A DNA stretch of 64,000 bases from Gammaproteobacteria bacterium (GTDB lineage: Bacteria; Pseudomonadota; Gammaproteobacteria; DSM-16500). The position numbers and the translations under genes are program-made. Each line of letters starts with the position of its first letter. The stretch's first letter is position 1. Location: NCBI GenBank assembly GCA_031291175.1, contig JARLJO010000004.1, forward strand, positions 62,001 to 126,000. Direction: 5' to 3'. Shown here in pieces: positions 26,277 through 35,624 of the stretch. The notes below the pieces were generated by a model. It was given only the letters and a program-made list of their open reading frames with translations. It had not been told where the DNA came from and searched no databases.

Positions 26277-26392
26277 GCGTGAACTAACACTTACCATAGA
26301 CTGTTTAAATTAATTGTTTAGATTGACATTTTGCTCGTTTTATGGTCAAATTTGATGATCAAAACGAGTGTATTCTTATAGGTGTTAAAAAA

Positions 26393-27754
26393 ATGCCAAA
26401 ACATATCTACTTTCAAAAACTTACTGAACTAAAAGAATTTAAACAGCCAGAAAAAGCCACCATCTTACAACCTCTTTTCACGGTTGTTTATGAGGACAAA
26501 GAACACATTCTAAAAATGCCACCCACGAATACTAGCCCTCGCGTTCAAAATATTCGCATCCTGAATGAAGCCATTTATGGCAAAGCGGCTGAAATATTCA
26601 GCCAAAAAATGCAAGAAAAATTCCGCACTAAAATCATTAGAAAAGTCAAAATGGAAACACCCGATATTGCGGAAGAAAAACTCAATGAAACGATAAGAAA
26701 AGGCTTAAAACAATTAGTCTTTCAAACCCCAGAACATCATCTGGTTCTCAATGATGACAATGAAATTGTCGGCGTTCTCACCCACAAAATCCCATATCAC
26801 TATATTGGCGAATTTGGCACCTCAGCCAACGATTTTACTCGTGTGTTCAGTCATCCGGCCATGGCCATGATTGCCGCCGTACGCTATGTCTTAGGCGATT
26901 TAGATGCCTACAATAATATCGGCTATGATACCGAACAATATAAAAAATTTACGTCTTTAAGCAGCATCGATTATGGCTTAGCGGGCTTTAGCAAATTAGT
27001 AGAATTAGACGTACTGTTTCCTGATGAAAAAGCCAAGCAACCGACAAATAACCCATTATCTTTTGAGCTCTCGACCGAGAACATTGTCACCAGTCTTTTT
27101 CATCGCATGAACGATGTAGAGACGTTCGCGCATCATGCATTTGGTTTATCTGGCGATGACTACATTGCTGAACTCAGCGTGAACAACCCCAAACTCATTA
27201 AAGCGTATAACATTCGCTTGAATAACGTATATCGAGATATCGTGACGACATTCACCAGTCATACGTTTGAACAGGAAGTCAAAGAAGCACTGGGCTTTTC
27301 TGTTTTATCAACTCAAAATAAAGTCTACTTTAATGATATTTTTGGCCATTTAATAAGGAATATTCTTCAGCTACGCGAAGCTTGTACGAACTTGCCTCTT
27401 TGCTCACCTTCTCAACTTGAAGCGTTTGCCGCAAACAATGAAATTGATGGCGCCACAACCCAAGCCGTTTTATCAGGCTCATATGGCTACAAAGCAGCAC
27501 AGATTAATACGCTCTTTCAACAGCGTGTAAAAGAAGAAGCAGCAAAAGCCAAAGGGGGCCAACTCTCTCCTGCTCACGGTGGACACGATTGCCAACAAAT
27601 ATTAAGGCCAATTCCAAGAAGACCTAACTTATGGAATGCAAGCAGTTGGAATGCAAGCAGTCAGTCACCGGTATCGGCAAGCTCAATACCTGCACCCAAA
27701 AAAGATCTGGATAAAATGATTGAGCAGCCTATCTTATCCAGTAGCGCTCCATAG
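26393..27754 (+). CDS. Putative kinase-like effector
   Basis: 453 residues from ATG 26393 (AGGTG upstream); an earlier in-frame ATG at 26342 lacks a site. A split kinase-like signature is visible: a lysine strand HILKMP (K41), a catalytic-loop-like GDLDAYNNIGYD (168-179, D171 and N174/N175), and a metal-binding-like SSIDYGLAGF (D193). This D-x-x-x-N plus IDxG order resembles lipid/protein kinases of the PI3/PI4-kinase type. Near the end is a five-residue repeat WNASS twice. The tail is Ser/Pro-rich. The assignment is tentative; the overall fold is not confirmed. Confidence 0.55.
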   Translation: MPKHIYFQKLTELKEFKQPEKATILQPLFTVVYEDKEHILKMPPTNTSPRVQNIRILNEAIYGKAAEIFSQKMQEKFRTKIIRKVKMETPDIAEEKLNETIRKGLKQLVFQTPEHHLVLNDDNEIVGVLTHKIPYHYIGEFGTSANDFTRVFSHPAMAMIAAVRYVLGDLDAYNNIGYDTEQYKKFTSLSSIDYGLAGFSKLVELDVLFPDEKAKQPTNNPLSFELSTENIVTSLFHRMNDVETFAHHAFGLSGDDYIAELSVNNPKLIKAYNIRLNNVYRDIVTTFTSHTFEQEVKEALGFSVLSTQNKVYFNDIFGHLIRNILQLREACTNLPLCSPSQLEAFAANNEIDGATTQAVLSGSYGYKAAQINTLFQQRVKEEAAKAKGGQLSPAHGGHDCQQILRPIPRRPNLWNASSWNASSQSPVSASSIPAPKKDLDKMIEQPILSSSAP

Positions 27755-27766
27755 AACAGCTTTCTG

Positions 27767-27803
27767 AAACAAAAAAAGGGGTCAAATTATTTTGACCCCT
27801 TTT
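27767..27803. terminator. Bidirectional rho-independent terminator
   Basis: AAAAAAAGGGGTCAAA and TTTGACCCCTTTTTTG form a strong stem with A- and T-runs on the two sides, serving both the kinase-like gene and ppiB. Confidence 0.9.
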
Positions 27804-27808
27804 TTGTT

Positions 27809-28315
27809 TTAAGCTTCTACATCATCAGTAACAATGACATTTTCGATAATGACAGGACTGGCAGGCACATCTTGATGACCTGCTTTTGATGTGGTCGGTA
27901 CTTTTTGAATTTGATCAACAATATCCATTCCTTCAACCACTTTACCAAATACGCAGTAACCCCAGCCGCTGGTGGACTCAGCAGTGAAATTCAAAAATGA
28001 GTTGTCTTCAACGTTGATAAAAAACTGGGTGCTAGCAGAATGGGGATCGGAAGTACGAGCCATAGCGAGGGTGCCACGCTTATTAGGCTGCGATTGGTTT
28101 GCTTCATTTTGAATATTTTTTCCAGCAGGCTTATGGCCCATGTTGCCATCAAAACCACCGCCTTGAATCATAAAACCACTGATGACACGATGGAAAATGG
28201 TATCGTTATAAAAGCCATTTTTAGCGTGGGTTAAGAAATTCTTTGCGGTATTTGGTGTGTTTTCGAAGTCTAATTCGATTTTAATTGCACCAAAATTTGT
28301 TTCAAGAGTTATCAT
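27809..28315 (-). CDS. ppiB: Peptidyl-prolyl cis-trans isomerase B (cyclophilin)
   Basis: 168 residues, cytoplasmic (no signal peptide). Cyclophilin core residues are present: [31 protein letters not shown] and [13 protein letters not shown]. It accelerates prolyl isomerisation during protein folding. It is monocistronic and ends at the shared terminator with the opposing gene. Confidence 0.96.
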   Translation of the reverse strand: MITLETNFGAIKIELDFENTPNTAKNFLTHAKNGFYNDTIFHRVISGFMIQGGGFDGNMGHKPAGKNIQNEANQSQPNKRGTLAMARTSDPHSASTQFFINVEDNSFLNFTAESTSGWGYCVFGKVVEGMDIVDQIQKVPTTSKAGHQDVPASPVIIENVIVTDDVEA

Positions 28316-28453
28316 GCTCGCATCCCAAGTGTATGTTTATATTGGTAGTTTTTAGCCAACCGCCGTTGGCTTTTTATTTTTTGCAAAAGAGAGCCATTAT
28401 AAGCGGAAATATGGGGTTATTGCATAGAAATTCTTTTGCAGGGATCAGTTAAA

Positions 28454-29590
28454 TCACGTTGAGTGATTGCCTGGTTTCGGCATATTGTCTCTTGCATCTA
28501 ACTTCATTTCTTTTACCATGTGAATGATTTTCGACTCTAAGCGCAGCAGATTTTCACGAATTAAAGAGTCATCCATATGGTGATTGATCTTATTGATATA
28601 TGACTTGATTACCGCTAATTCCCGCTTTGCCAACTCCACACCCATCCGCGTAAAAGATTTCGGTTGTTCGACATCATCAAAAATAGCTTTATAAGTATTG
28701 CGTCCATTAGCAGCCAACAAAACTTCGGTATCGACCTCATATTGTGTTTTCACTTGTCTATTACTGGGCGCGTAAATTTTAGCGAGAGTCGGAGCAGGAG
28801 CCATTGGTGCATCGGCGCCAAATACAATAGATGCTGGTTTTTTCGGTGCAAATAGCTCTGCTTGTGACCTATGAGAAGCATCCACTACTTTACGAATATC
28901 GGAAAAGGAAAAACGTTTCGCTAATCGCTCTTCCAGGTCAGTATACATTTCTTCGAATTTTAACTTTGCTATGTCAATTTTATCGGCTGGCAAATCTATT
29001 CCTTCAAGCGGATCAATGGCTCGAATTGCGGCGATCGCTTCTTTGGCGTGCACTTTAAGCCCTTCCTCCCAAGTCGATGCGCCCCATTCTTTTTCCATTT
29101 TTTGGGATACCTCGGCCAATTTAGCTCGAACGTCTTCAAGATGCGAAGAGGTTTTTGTAAAAAGCTGCTCTTTTGTCTGGTTTAAAGGTGCGGATTTGAC
29201 TTGAGTTTGGTAAATGTCCTGAAATCGGGTTTGCAGCATTTTTATGGATTCATCGTACTTCACCCGATCGGACTGTGTTTGCTGCTCGATAAATTTATCC
29301 ATGTTCTGCTCGATAATACGAATGAATGATAAATACAAACGACATTCTTCTAAAAGAAATAACAGAAAAATTTCTTCTCCGTATTGTTTATTCACATAAG
29401 CTTTTTTTTCTGCTTCTTTTTTATTTTGTTCGTGGATTTTTAGAAACTCGGCTTCTGCCAGTGCGCTAATCATATCTACATCTTTACGCGGGGTAATATA
29501 ATGGGATTCGACTTCTTTAAGGAGACCACTATCGGGATCAGATGATTCAGCATTCTCATGGCGTTTCATTGTGTTGATATGTGAAGGCAT
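28454..29590 (-). CDS. Coiled-coil hypothetical protein, possible effector
   Basis: 378 residues; ATG 29590 has AGGA 8 bases upstream and is preferred to the longer frame from 29617. The sequence is highly charged and helical throughout (HEQNKKEAEKKAYVN; AKLAEVSQKMEKEW), with a short low-complexity linker DAPMAPAPTLAKIYAP near 270. There is no signal peptide or membrane segment. No domain is recognised. Its composition and neighbours fit a translocated or scaffold protein, but there is no direct evidence. Confidence 0.6.
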   Translation of the reverse strand: MPSHINTMKRHENAESSDPDSGLLKEVESHYITPRKDVDMISALAEAEFLKIHEQNKKEAEKKAYVNKQYGEEIFLLFLLEECRLYLSFIRIIEQNMDKFIEQQTQSDRVKYDESIKMLQTRFQDIYQTQVKSAPLNQTKEQLFTKTSSHLEDVRAKLAEVSQKMEKEWGASTWEEGLKVHAKEAIAAIRAIDPLEGIDLPADKIDIAKLKFEEMYTDLEERLAKRFSFSDIRKVVDASHRSQAELFAPKKPASIVFGADAPMAPAPTLAKIYAPSNRQVKTQYEVDTEVLLAANGRNTYKAIFDDVEQPKSFTRMGVELAKRELAVIKSYINKINHHMDDSLIRENLLRLESKIIHMVKEMKLDARDNMPKPGNHST

Positions 29591-29774
29591 AGGAATATTC
29601 CTAGTAATAACAATCAAATATAAATCACCACCGAATACAGAAACATAGTATTATTTTAGCACAAATTGAAGTAAATTGCAGATTGGCAAGCTTATGGTTA
29701 TTATCGCTTTTTCACGTTAGTAAACTCGAGATCCCTAAATCCGTTTTATGAAGCTAATAAAAGGCAATATATAA

Positions 29775-30221
29775 ATGCATATCTGGGTAGATGCCGATGC
29801 GTGTCCAAACGTCATTAAAGATGTGTTATTTCGCGCCGCGAATCGGACAAAAATTAATATGACATTGGTGGCCAACAAAGCTATCTATGTGCCGCCGTCC
29901 CCTTTTATTAAAATTATGGTGGTCCGCGCAGGGTTTGACGTGGCCGATAATCAAATCGTAGCTGTTATGCAAAAAGGCGATCTGGTCATCACCGCCGATA
30001 TTCCTTTAGCTGATGCTGTCATTGACAAAGAAGGCATCGCGATCAATCCCCGGGGCGAACTCTATACCAAAGAAAATATCAAACAGCGACTCTCCATGCG
30101 TAACTTTAGCGAGAGCTTGCGAAGCACAGGCGTGATGACAGGCGGTCCCGCGCCCTTAACTAAAAAAGACACTCAAGCCTTTGCCAATAGCCTGGATCGC
30201 TTCTTAACCAGTCGCCGATAA
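29775..30221 (+). CDS. yaiI: YaiI/YqxD family protein (DUF188, UPF0178)
   Basis: 148 residues, full length for the family. Signature segments: [13 protein letters not shown] at the start, [14 protein letters not shown]-like mid-section, [15 protein letters not shown], and [12 protein letters not shown]. The conserved Asp residues suggest a PIN-like nuclease fold, but the biochemical role is not established. It stands alone between the coiled-coil gene (divergent) and the CNB-domain gene. Confidence 0.93.
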   Translation: MHIWVDADACPNVIKDVLFRAANRTKINMTLVANKAIYVPPSPFIKIMVVRAGFDVADNQIVAVMQKGDLVITADIPLADAVIDKEGIAINPRGELYTKENIKQRLSMRNFSESLRSTGVMTGGPAPLTKKDTQAFANSLDRFLTSRR

Positions 30222-30368
30222 ACGTCCTTTCACTAATTTAAAGCGCGCGCCTTGAGAAAAACGGAAGAGACTCTGGGTGTGCTCCCCTCTCTTGGTAGAG
30301 TCATTATAATGAAATCATACTTTGATGGCGGAATAACATTAAATCGTGTGCTAAAACCAAGATTTTTC

Positions 30369-30398
30369 TTGTTATTCATTATCCTTAATGGCTAAGAT
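30369..30398 (+). promoter_or_regulatory. Predicted sigma-70 promoter
   Basis: TTGTTA (30369-30374), an 18-bp spacer and TAAGAT (30393-30398), 38 bases before the next ATG. Confidence 0.45.
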
Positions 30399-30436
30399 AA
30401 AACTAGGCATGGATAAACCTTTTTGGGACACAGAAT

Positions 30437-30892
30437 ATGGATGAGCCGGTCAATACCAATTATAGACAGCTGCTTGTAAAAAAGCAGACTGTATTTTCTA
30501 AGCTCAGCGATACAGAAATTGCTGATCTTGCTGCCTTATTCGTGGAAAAAGCCTATAAAGCAGGCGACACCATTGTGACGGAAGGTGATCCTGTTGATAG
30601 TTTTTTCCTCATTGTGCGTGGAATAGCGGATGTACAGCACATTACGTTAAAAGATCATGTCTTCTATGCTGAATCTGTTGCAGAACTGCATGCAGGCCAA
30701 GCGATTGGTATCAACGAATCGGGGTTTTACTCTTTAACCGGTAGACGTACTGCAACGGTACTCGCGAAAACAGATATGGTATTGCTTCAACTCAGCTTGC
30801 CCCGGTTTCATGGCTTTGCACTTGCCTACCCTAATGTAAATCGAGCGATGCGTCGAAATGCCCCAGATATTGATTCTGTCGACGCTGAATAA
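30437..30892 (+). CDS. Cyclic-nucleotide-binding-domain protein
   Basis: 151 residues consisting of a single CNB (cNMP-binding) beta-roll: FSKLSDTEIADLAALF, AGDTIVTEGDPVDSFFLIVRG, then the phosphate-cassette position (GQAIGINESGFYSLTGRRTATVLA). The usual GE...L...R..A cassette is only partly kept, so ligand binding is uncertain. There is no DNA-binding domain, so it is not a complete CRP. It may be a regulatory subunit for another protein. A terminator follows directly. Confidence 0.85.
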   Translation: MDEPVNTNYRQLLVKKQTVFSKLSDTEIADLAALFVEKAYKAGDTIVTEGDPVDSFFLIVRGIADVQHITLKDHVFYAESVAELHAGQAIGINESGFYSLTGRRTATVLAKTDMVLLQLSLPRFHGFALAYPNVNRAMRRNAPDIDSVDAE

Positions 30893-30895
30893 TGA

Positions 30896-30926
30896 AAAAA
30901 GGGCTTCAACGAAGCCCTTTTTATTT
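30896..30926. terminator. Bidirectional terminator
   Basis: AAAAAAGGGCTTC, loop AAC, GAAGCCCTTTTTAT: a GC-rich stem with flanking A- and T-runs. Confidence 0.85.
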
Positions 30927-30933
30927 GACCCTT

Positions 30934-31077
30934 CTAACTCACTTGCGTTTCAAACAAAAACCACGTCTGGCGCTCGGTTTCATCAATGAAGTTTTCAAGC
31001 AAACTGGCGGTCGCAATATCTTTGGCGTTATCACAATCGTCGTTTTTCATCTGAAAAATCTCCATTAAAATAGCCAT
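30934..31077 (-). pseudogene. dps-like remnant (C-terminal fragment)
   Basis: A 47-codon minus-strand frame includes DNAKDIATASLLENFIDETE followed by RQTWFLFET. This resembles the last helix of Dps-family ferritin-like proteins. The rest of the gene (about 110 residues) is absent; upstream is the promoter of the next plus-strand gene. It ends at the shared terminator. It is probably the relic of a deleted gene. Confidence 0.6.
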
Positions 31078-31151
31078 AAAAATTACTAGCATATTATGAT
31101 TGTGTAGGCTATTTTTCTCATGATAGATAAAAATTGATAGGAATCCTCACA

Positions 31152-32075
31152 ATGGAAACACTTATTTCACATGGTACGAATGAATCATTTGATTCTATCA
31201 TGCAAAAAACTGCGTTGAGAATAAAACAAGAAGGCGATAAACCTTATATTTCTGTGCAAGGCGAGCTTGAACTGCTTGAACAATTAGCTGAGTTTGATTT
31301 TGGACGTTTCCTTTTAACGCATCGTGGCATCAATGGGTATTGGACGCATTATATGCTGACCCATCCATGGACAGGCCGTAAAACAGGTAAAAACAACCAA
31401 GGTAAAGATTTCAGTGAGTGCGAGAGTTTTCTATTGAACCGTGCACCAACGATGCAGGCGACCCAACAACGATTCGAGATTTTTTTAAGAGAAAATCAAA
31501 AAGCCGTAAAAGAGTCAGCGAAACTTGCCTGCATTCCTAGCGGCTTGATGGGTGAACTACTCTATCTTAATTATGACAATATCCAACACATCGATCTGAT
31601 TGGAATAGATTGTGATCCGGACACACTGAAAGATGCAGCAGACTTAGCTGAACAAAAAGCATTGTCGATGTTCACTCAATTCATTCGTGCAGATGCATGG
31701 CATCTCAATCACAAAGATGAATTTGATTTAATTTCCAGTAACGGCTTAAATATTTATGAAGCGAATGATGAAACAGTCACTGAATTATATCGCTCTTTCT
31801 ATGATGCGCAAAAACCCGGTGGCAAGTTAGTGACAAGCTTTCTCACACCACCACCCGTTATGACAGATGAATGTGAATGGGATATGTCACAGATTAATCA
31901 ACATGATTTATTATTACAAAAAATTATCTTCGTCGACATCCTGGATGCCAGATGGCAATGCTATCGATCAACGGAGCAGACGCGTGCACAGCTCACATCG
32001 GTGGGTTATACCAATATTGAATTTATTTATGATAAAGCACGGATGTTTCCTACCGTCGTAGCCTACAAGCGATAA
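31152..32075 (+). CDS. SAM-dependent methyltransferase
   Basis: 307 residues from ATG 31152 with AGGA upstream; an in-frame TTG at 31134 overlaps that site. A class I methyltransferase fold is suggested by IPSGLMGELLYL (loop I), DLIGIDCDPDTL (acidic end of beta-2), FIRADAWHL (beta-3) and FDLISSNGLNIY (beta-4, motif IV). The N-terminal about 110 residues are helical (GRFLLTHRGINGYWTHYML). Substrate unknown. No operon partner; it follows the dps relic. Confidence 0.8.
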   Translation: METLISHGTNESFDSIMQKTALRIKQEGDKPYISVQGELELLEQLAEFDFGRFLLTHRGINGYWTHYMLTHPWTGRKTGKNNQGKDFSECESFLLNRAPTMQATQQRFEIFLRENQKAVKESAKLACIPSGLMGELLYLNYDNIQHIDLIGIDCDPDTLKDAADLAEQKALSMFTQFIRADAWHLNHKDEFDLISSNGLNIYEANDETVTELYRSFYDAQKPGGKLVTSFLTPPPVMTDECEWDMSQINQHDLLLQKIIFVDILDARWQCYRSTEQTRAQLTSVGYTNIEFIYDKARMFPTVVAYKR

Positions 32076-32089
32076 CTGAATTGACACTA

Positions 32090-32118
32090 TCGGAGCAGCG
32101 CTTCTTTGGATCGTCTGC
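32090..32118. terminator. Possible terminator hairpin
   Basis: GGAGCAG and CTGCTCC enclose a 16-base loop, followed by TGTTTC, between two converging genes. Confidence 0.4.
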
Positions 32119-32135
32119 TCCTGTTTCAGTTTGGC

Positions 32136-32372
32136 TTATTTACGCATTAATTGAGCGAGGAGGAGACCGGCAATAGCAGCAAAGCCTAGCGCTTTGAGTG
32201 GATTCTCTTTCACGTAAGTAACAACGTTTTCTTGCAGATCAGAGGATTTGGCTTGCAGGGTTTTCCATGACTCCTGGAACATCTCTTCGGTGACTTCACG
32301 AGCCTTGTGAGCGGCGTGAGATACATCGTCTGTAGCTTCTTGGACCTTTCCTTTGATCTCTTTCGTATACAT
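32136..32372 (-). CDS. ElaB/YqjD/DUF883-family membrane-anchored protein
   Basis: 78 residues: an amphipathic helical N-terminus (ATDDVSHAAHKAREVTEEMF) and a C-terminal anchor preceded by the family motif VKENPLKALGFAAIAGLLLA. Homologues are inner-membrane, ribosome-associated, stress- or stationary-phase proteins. ATG 32372 follows AGGAGA. Single gene. Confidence 0.9.
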   Translation of the reverse strand: MYTKEIKGKVQEATDDVSHAAHKAREVTEEMFQESWKTLQAKSSDLQENVVTYVKENPLKALGFAAIAGLLLAQLMRK

Positions 32373-32580
32373 GGTCTTTCTCCTAGAATGGTGATGGCTT
32401 ACCTACACGCTATCATACTTTAACGCCTATATAACATTAGCGGTCTTACTACTTTTGAAAATAAAAATAGGCTAAAAAATCGGCTTTTTTCACCAAAAAG
32501 CGCTTGAAATTAGTGGCGCTGCACATAATTTGAGCTTATAATGCTTTTCTATTTAATATAACAATAATAAGGAAGGGTTT

Positions 32581-33369
32581 ATGCGAACCTCCGAAATAAC
32601 AGTAGAAGAATCAAAAGGTTACGAGGATGCACTGGAGTCCCCACGCGCGGATTTATTGAAAGAATTCAATGATCTACAAGAAATCTTTGAGTGCCCGGTG
32701 GATCTCATACCGCTAACCGAAGATGCGCTTTTTACGCCTGAAGGTAACTGCGTTGGCAAATCAACCTTAATTGCGTGGGTTCGCGAACACCACACTCATC
32801 CTATTCATGTCACACCCCTGGAAGAAAAAGACTGCGTTGAACGAGAAGATTTTAAAATACTACTCAGAGCATTCAAGGCAGAGTCAGCAGCAATCCACAC
32901 TGCTATCTTGCAAATGAATAAATTTAATGAATCTTTGGTTCTCGATCAATTTCATGCGTTTAAAGTGTCCGCCCAAATAAAAAGTGATGCCTTTGACCAT
33001 ATTAAAGAAAGCTTTAATCTAAAAAGCATTCCCAATGTCATAGCACAGCTTCGTATCGACAAAAATAATATCGACCATTTAAAGTATTGGGACAGTCAAA
33101 ACGATCGCTGCTTTCATGGTAGAGGCGGCGTTGCCATTACGCATGAAGCGACAGGTGAAACCTTTCGCATACCAACAACCGTTTATGAAATGATGCGCGT
33201 GGCAGCGGCAAAACACAAAAGCAGTCATGCTTTTAATATAGCGATTGAAAAAGCCCGCACACACAGAGCCAGTTTTTTTAGCAATCCATTTGCTTTTATG
33301 ACAAGAAAGAAAGAGACGGCTGAACTCTATAATCAAGCACCTGATACAAACAGAATGACGATAAAATAA
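32581..33369 (+). CDS. U-box-like protein, putative E3 ubiquitin ligase effector
   Basis: 262 residues behind AAGGAAGGG. Residues 34-90 read like a U-box: FECPVDLIPLTEDALFTPEG, then a helix with LIAWVREH (63-70), then HPIHVTPL (73-80), matching the C-P-I...DPV...G...I..W......CP....PL spacing with the second Cys replaced. The U-box needs no zinc and binds E2 enzymes, as in the Legionella effector LubX. Residues 90-262 are helical and could select substrate. There is no signal peptide. It is a good effector candidate; ligase activity is inferred. Confidence 0.65.
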   Translation: MRTSEITVEESKGYEDALESPRADLLKEFNDLQEIFECPVDLIPLTEDALFTPEGNCVGKSTLIAWVREHHTHPIHVTPLEEKDCVEREDFKILLRAFKAESAAIHTAILQMNKFNESLVLDQFHAFKVSAQIKSDAFDHIKESFNLKSIPNVIAQLRIDKNNIDHLKYWDSQNDRCFHGRGGVAITHEATGETFRIPTTVYEMMRVAAAKHKSSHAFNIAIEKARTHRASFFSNPFAFMTRKKETAELYNQAPDTNRMTIK

Positions 33370-33376
33370 TATTAAA

Positions 33377-33398
33377 CCTGCCTGTTTCATCAGGCAGG
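33377..33398. other. Perfect hairpin between the U-box and GH18 genes
   Basis: CCTGCCTG, loop TTTCAT, CAGGCAGG. There is no T-run; it could attenuate or stabilise a joint transcript. Confidence 0.45.
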
Positions 33399-33435
33399 GA
33401 TATGCCCTGGATGCTGCATTTTAAGGAAGAGAATA

Positions 33436-34503
33436 ATGTATCACATGAAAAATTTCGTATTCGCTATTTTAATCTTGTTCTGCTTTTCTTCCGTTTGTTT
33501 TAGCATGGAAAATGTATTTTATATTCTTCGGAGCAATTCGCCTGACAGAATATCATCCGCAGAAAGCGCCCTCAGTAGTCTTAAAAAGCATTATCAATCT
33601 ATTAATATTCTGATTTCTCAAGCCTATCAAATTGATGAGAACGGCATGGTGTGGGGCGACCTTGATCCATCTGTTGCTGACTTTTCAAATGAACATAAAA
33701 TGAAAATCATGGCCATGGTGACGAATGCGAAATTTGATAAAGTCAAAGCGCATCAATTTTTATTAAACAAATCCGCGCAAAAAATAGCGATAGAATCGAT
33801 TTTGGCCGCATGTCAAAAACACCATTATTATGGTATTCAATTTGATTTTGAAATGATACCGCTGGCAGACCGCGATGCGTTAACTGCGTTTTATCAAGCG
33901 GCAGCCAAGACATTACACGCACAAGGTTTAATGGTGAGCTTTGCTGTGGCTCCGGTTGTCGATGATAGCCCACAACATTCCTATTTCTTAAAACGCATTT
34001 ATGAAAATTGGGAGGGCGCTTATGATTTGAAAGCCCTAGCCAGCAGCGCGGATTTTATAACAGTAATGGCATACAATCAGCACGCGGGGAAAACCACGCC
34101 AGGCTCAACCGCTGCGCTTCCCTGGGTACAAACTACTATTGAATATACATTGCGTTTTGTCCCTGCCGCTAAAATTTCGCTTGGTGTACCTTCTTATTCT
34201 AATTATTGGTACACGGCGAAAGAAGGTCACTCCATATCCGCACAAATGGCTGGCATTAACTTTAACCAAATGCGCTATTTGCTGCAGAAATATCATGCCA
34301 GCTTGCAGTGGGACGAAAAAGATAAAGTGCATTATGCTATTTATTCACATGATTGGTTAAATGAATATATTTTTGCGGAGGATGCGATGTCTTTGAAAGC
34401 GAAAGCTGAGCTTGCCGAAAAATATCATTTACGAGGTGTTTCTGTATTTGATCTAGGTAGTGAAGATCCTGAGATTTGGGGAGTGTTGAAAACGCAAATG
34501 TAG
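33436..34503 (+). CDS. Secreted glycoside hydrolase family 18-like protein
   Basis: 355 residues with a Sec signal peptide (basic start, hydrophobic core, cleavage near VCFS-MEN). The TIM-barrel active strand reads YGIQFDFEM, giving D137 and catalytic acid E139 of the GH18 DxxDxDxE motif. Later strands match too: FITVMAYNQH, KISLGVPSYSNYWYT and GVSVFDLGSEDPEIW. It is closest in style to the YaaH/SleL-type spore peptidoglycan or chitinase-like group rather than large chitinases. It probably cleaves beta-1,4 N-acetylglucosamine-containing polymers outside the cytoplasm. Confidence 0.85.
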   Translation: MYHMKNFVFAILILFCFSSVCFSMENVFYILRSNSPDRISSAESALSSLKKHYQSINILISQAYQIDENGMVWGDLDPSVADFSNEHKMKIMAMVTNAKFDKVKAHQFLLNKSAQKIAIESILAACQKHHYYGIQFDFEMIPLADRDALTAFYQAAAKTLHAQGLMVSFAVAPVVDDSPQHSYFLKRIYENWEGAYDLKALASSADFITVMAYNQHAGKTTPGSTAALPWVQTTIEYTLRFVPAAKISLGVPSYSNYWYTAKEGHSISAQMAGINFNQMRYLLQKYHASLQWDEKDKVHYAIYSHDWLNEYIFAEDAMSLKAKAELAEKYHLRGVSVFDLGSEDPEIWGVLKTQM

Positions 34504-34677
34504 GTTGGGCTGAGGTACGAAGCCCAACATTACTTTATAGCTGGGCGACAAAAATGTGACGCCTGTGAGCTTTAATGATTACGGCGGGGATGTTTGATTC
34601 GTATGTACTGAGTGAAGGTGTGATAGCGGTAAACTCATGATGTTGGGTTTCGCAAAAAACGCTCAACCCAACCTACC
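34501..34677. repeat. Repeat element with GTAGGTTGGG-type termini
   Basis: TAGGTTGGGCT at the left end is complementary to AACCCAACCTA at the right, and each end carries its own small hairpin. The middle (GACAAAAATGTGACGCC to GAGTGAAGGTGTGA, about 34538-34624) recurs at 55751-55832. It fills the space between two convergent genes. Confidence 0.7.
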
Positions 34678-34679
34678 AT

Positions 34680-35603
34680 CTATTTACCAAAAGTATCTTT
34701 TACGCTAATTGTAATATTCATTGCATCCATTTCATCTTCATCGTTAAACTGTAGCCGACCAAGACGCAACACACCGTCTCCAGTTAATACTTCAATCATG
34801 CCATCACGTTTACCAATAACGCGGCCTGGGACATTGCCAACATAGTTATCCTTATGTGCAGGTAACTCCGCGCTCCAAATCAATATTCGCTTGCCATGCA
34901 ACGTGGTATACGCACCAGGAAAGGGATGCGTCAAACCTCGAATCAAATTGTAAATCTGAAACGCCGATTTTTGCCAATTGATTTCACCGTCTTCAGGCGT
35001 GCGCTTGCAAGTATAAGTGGCTTTTGATTCGTCTTGCGCTGTTGCAACAACATTACCTGCTGTTAGCTTTGGCAAGTTATTCACGATGATGTCTTCATAT
35101 AATTTTATGATTTTTTCATCTACGGTTTTTGCTGTATCTTGTAAGCTAATCTCGGTAGCCAATTGATCAACGATCGGGCCACAATCAACACCTTCTGCAA
35201 TATGAAACAAGGTGACACCCGTTGTCTTTTCACCATTAATAATCGCCCAATTCATTGGCGCAAAACCACGATATGTCGGCAACAGAGAATCATGAATAAT
35301 TAATGTGCCTTTAGGCGGAATACTGTAAGCCTCTTTGGTGATGAGATAGCGCCAACCAATGGCAAATGCGATGTCTGGCTTCGTCTGTTGTAACACGCTT
35401 GCGTAATCTGACGATTTGACATCATTGGAATAAAATAAGGGTATGCCATGCTCATTTGCAATGGCAGTGACTTTTGGATGATATTGTTCTTCATGAGGAT
35501 CTTCGATTAAACAGAGAATGCCACAAATGTCCGCTTTCAATGCGATAAATTTGTTTAATACCGCAAGACCACGACGCGAACCTAAAAACAGAAATACTTT
35601 CAT
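34680..35603 (-). CDS. UDP-Ara4N-type formyltransferase (single-domain ArnA N-terminus-like)
   Basis: 307 residues of the methionyl-tRNA formyltransferase fold: HDSLLPTYRGFAPMNWAII is the active-site loop, followed by GVTLFHIAEGVDCGPI, and a C-terminal OB-like part. The size and partners fit the formyltransferase half of ArnA, which formylates UDP-4-amino-4-deoxy-L-arabinose; the C-terminal decarboxylase half of ArnA is absent. It is third in an operon arnC-arnD-formyltransferase (spacings 4 and about 20 bases). A formyltransferase acting on another amino sugar is the alternative. Confidence 0.8.
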   Translation of the reverse strand: MKVFLFLGSRRGLAVLNKFIALKADICGILCLIEDPHEEQYHPKVTAIANEHGIPLFYSNDVKSSDYASVLQQTKPDIAFAIGWRYLITKEAYSIPPKGTLIIHDSLLPTYRGFAPMNWAIINGEKTTGVTLFHIAEGVDCGPIVDQLATEISLQDTAKTVDEKIIKLYEDIIVNNLPKLTAGNVVATAQDESKATYTCKRTPEDGEINWQKSAFQIYNLIRGLTHPFPGAYTTLHGKRILIWSAELPAHKDNYVGNVPGRVIGKRDGMIEVLTGDGVLRLGRLQFNDEDEMDAMNITISVKDTFGK

Positions 35604-35624
35604 CACTCTTCCTTTTGATATTTT

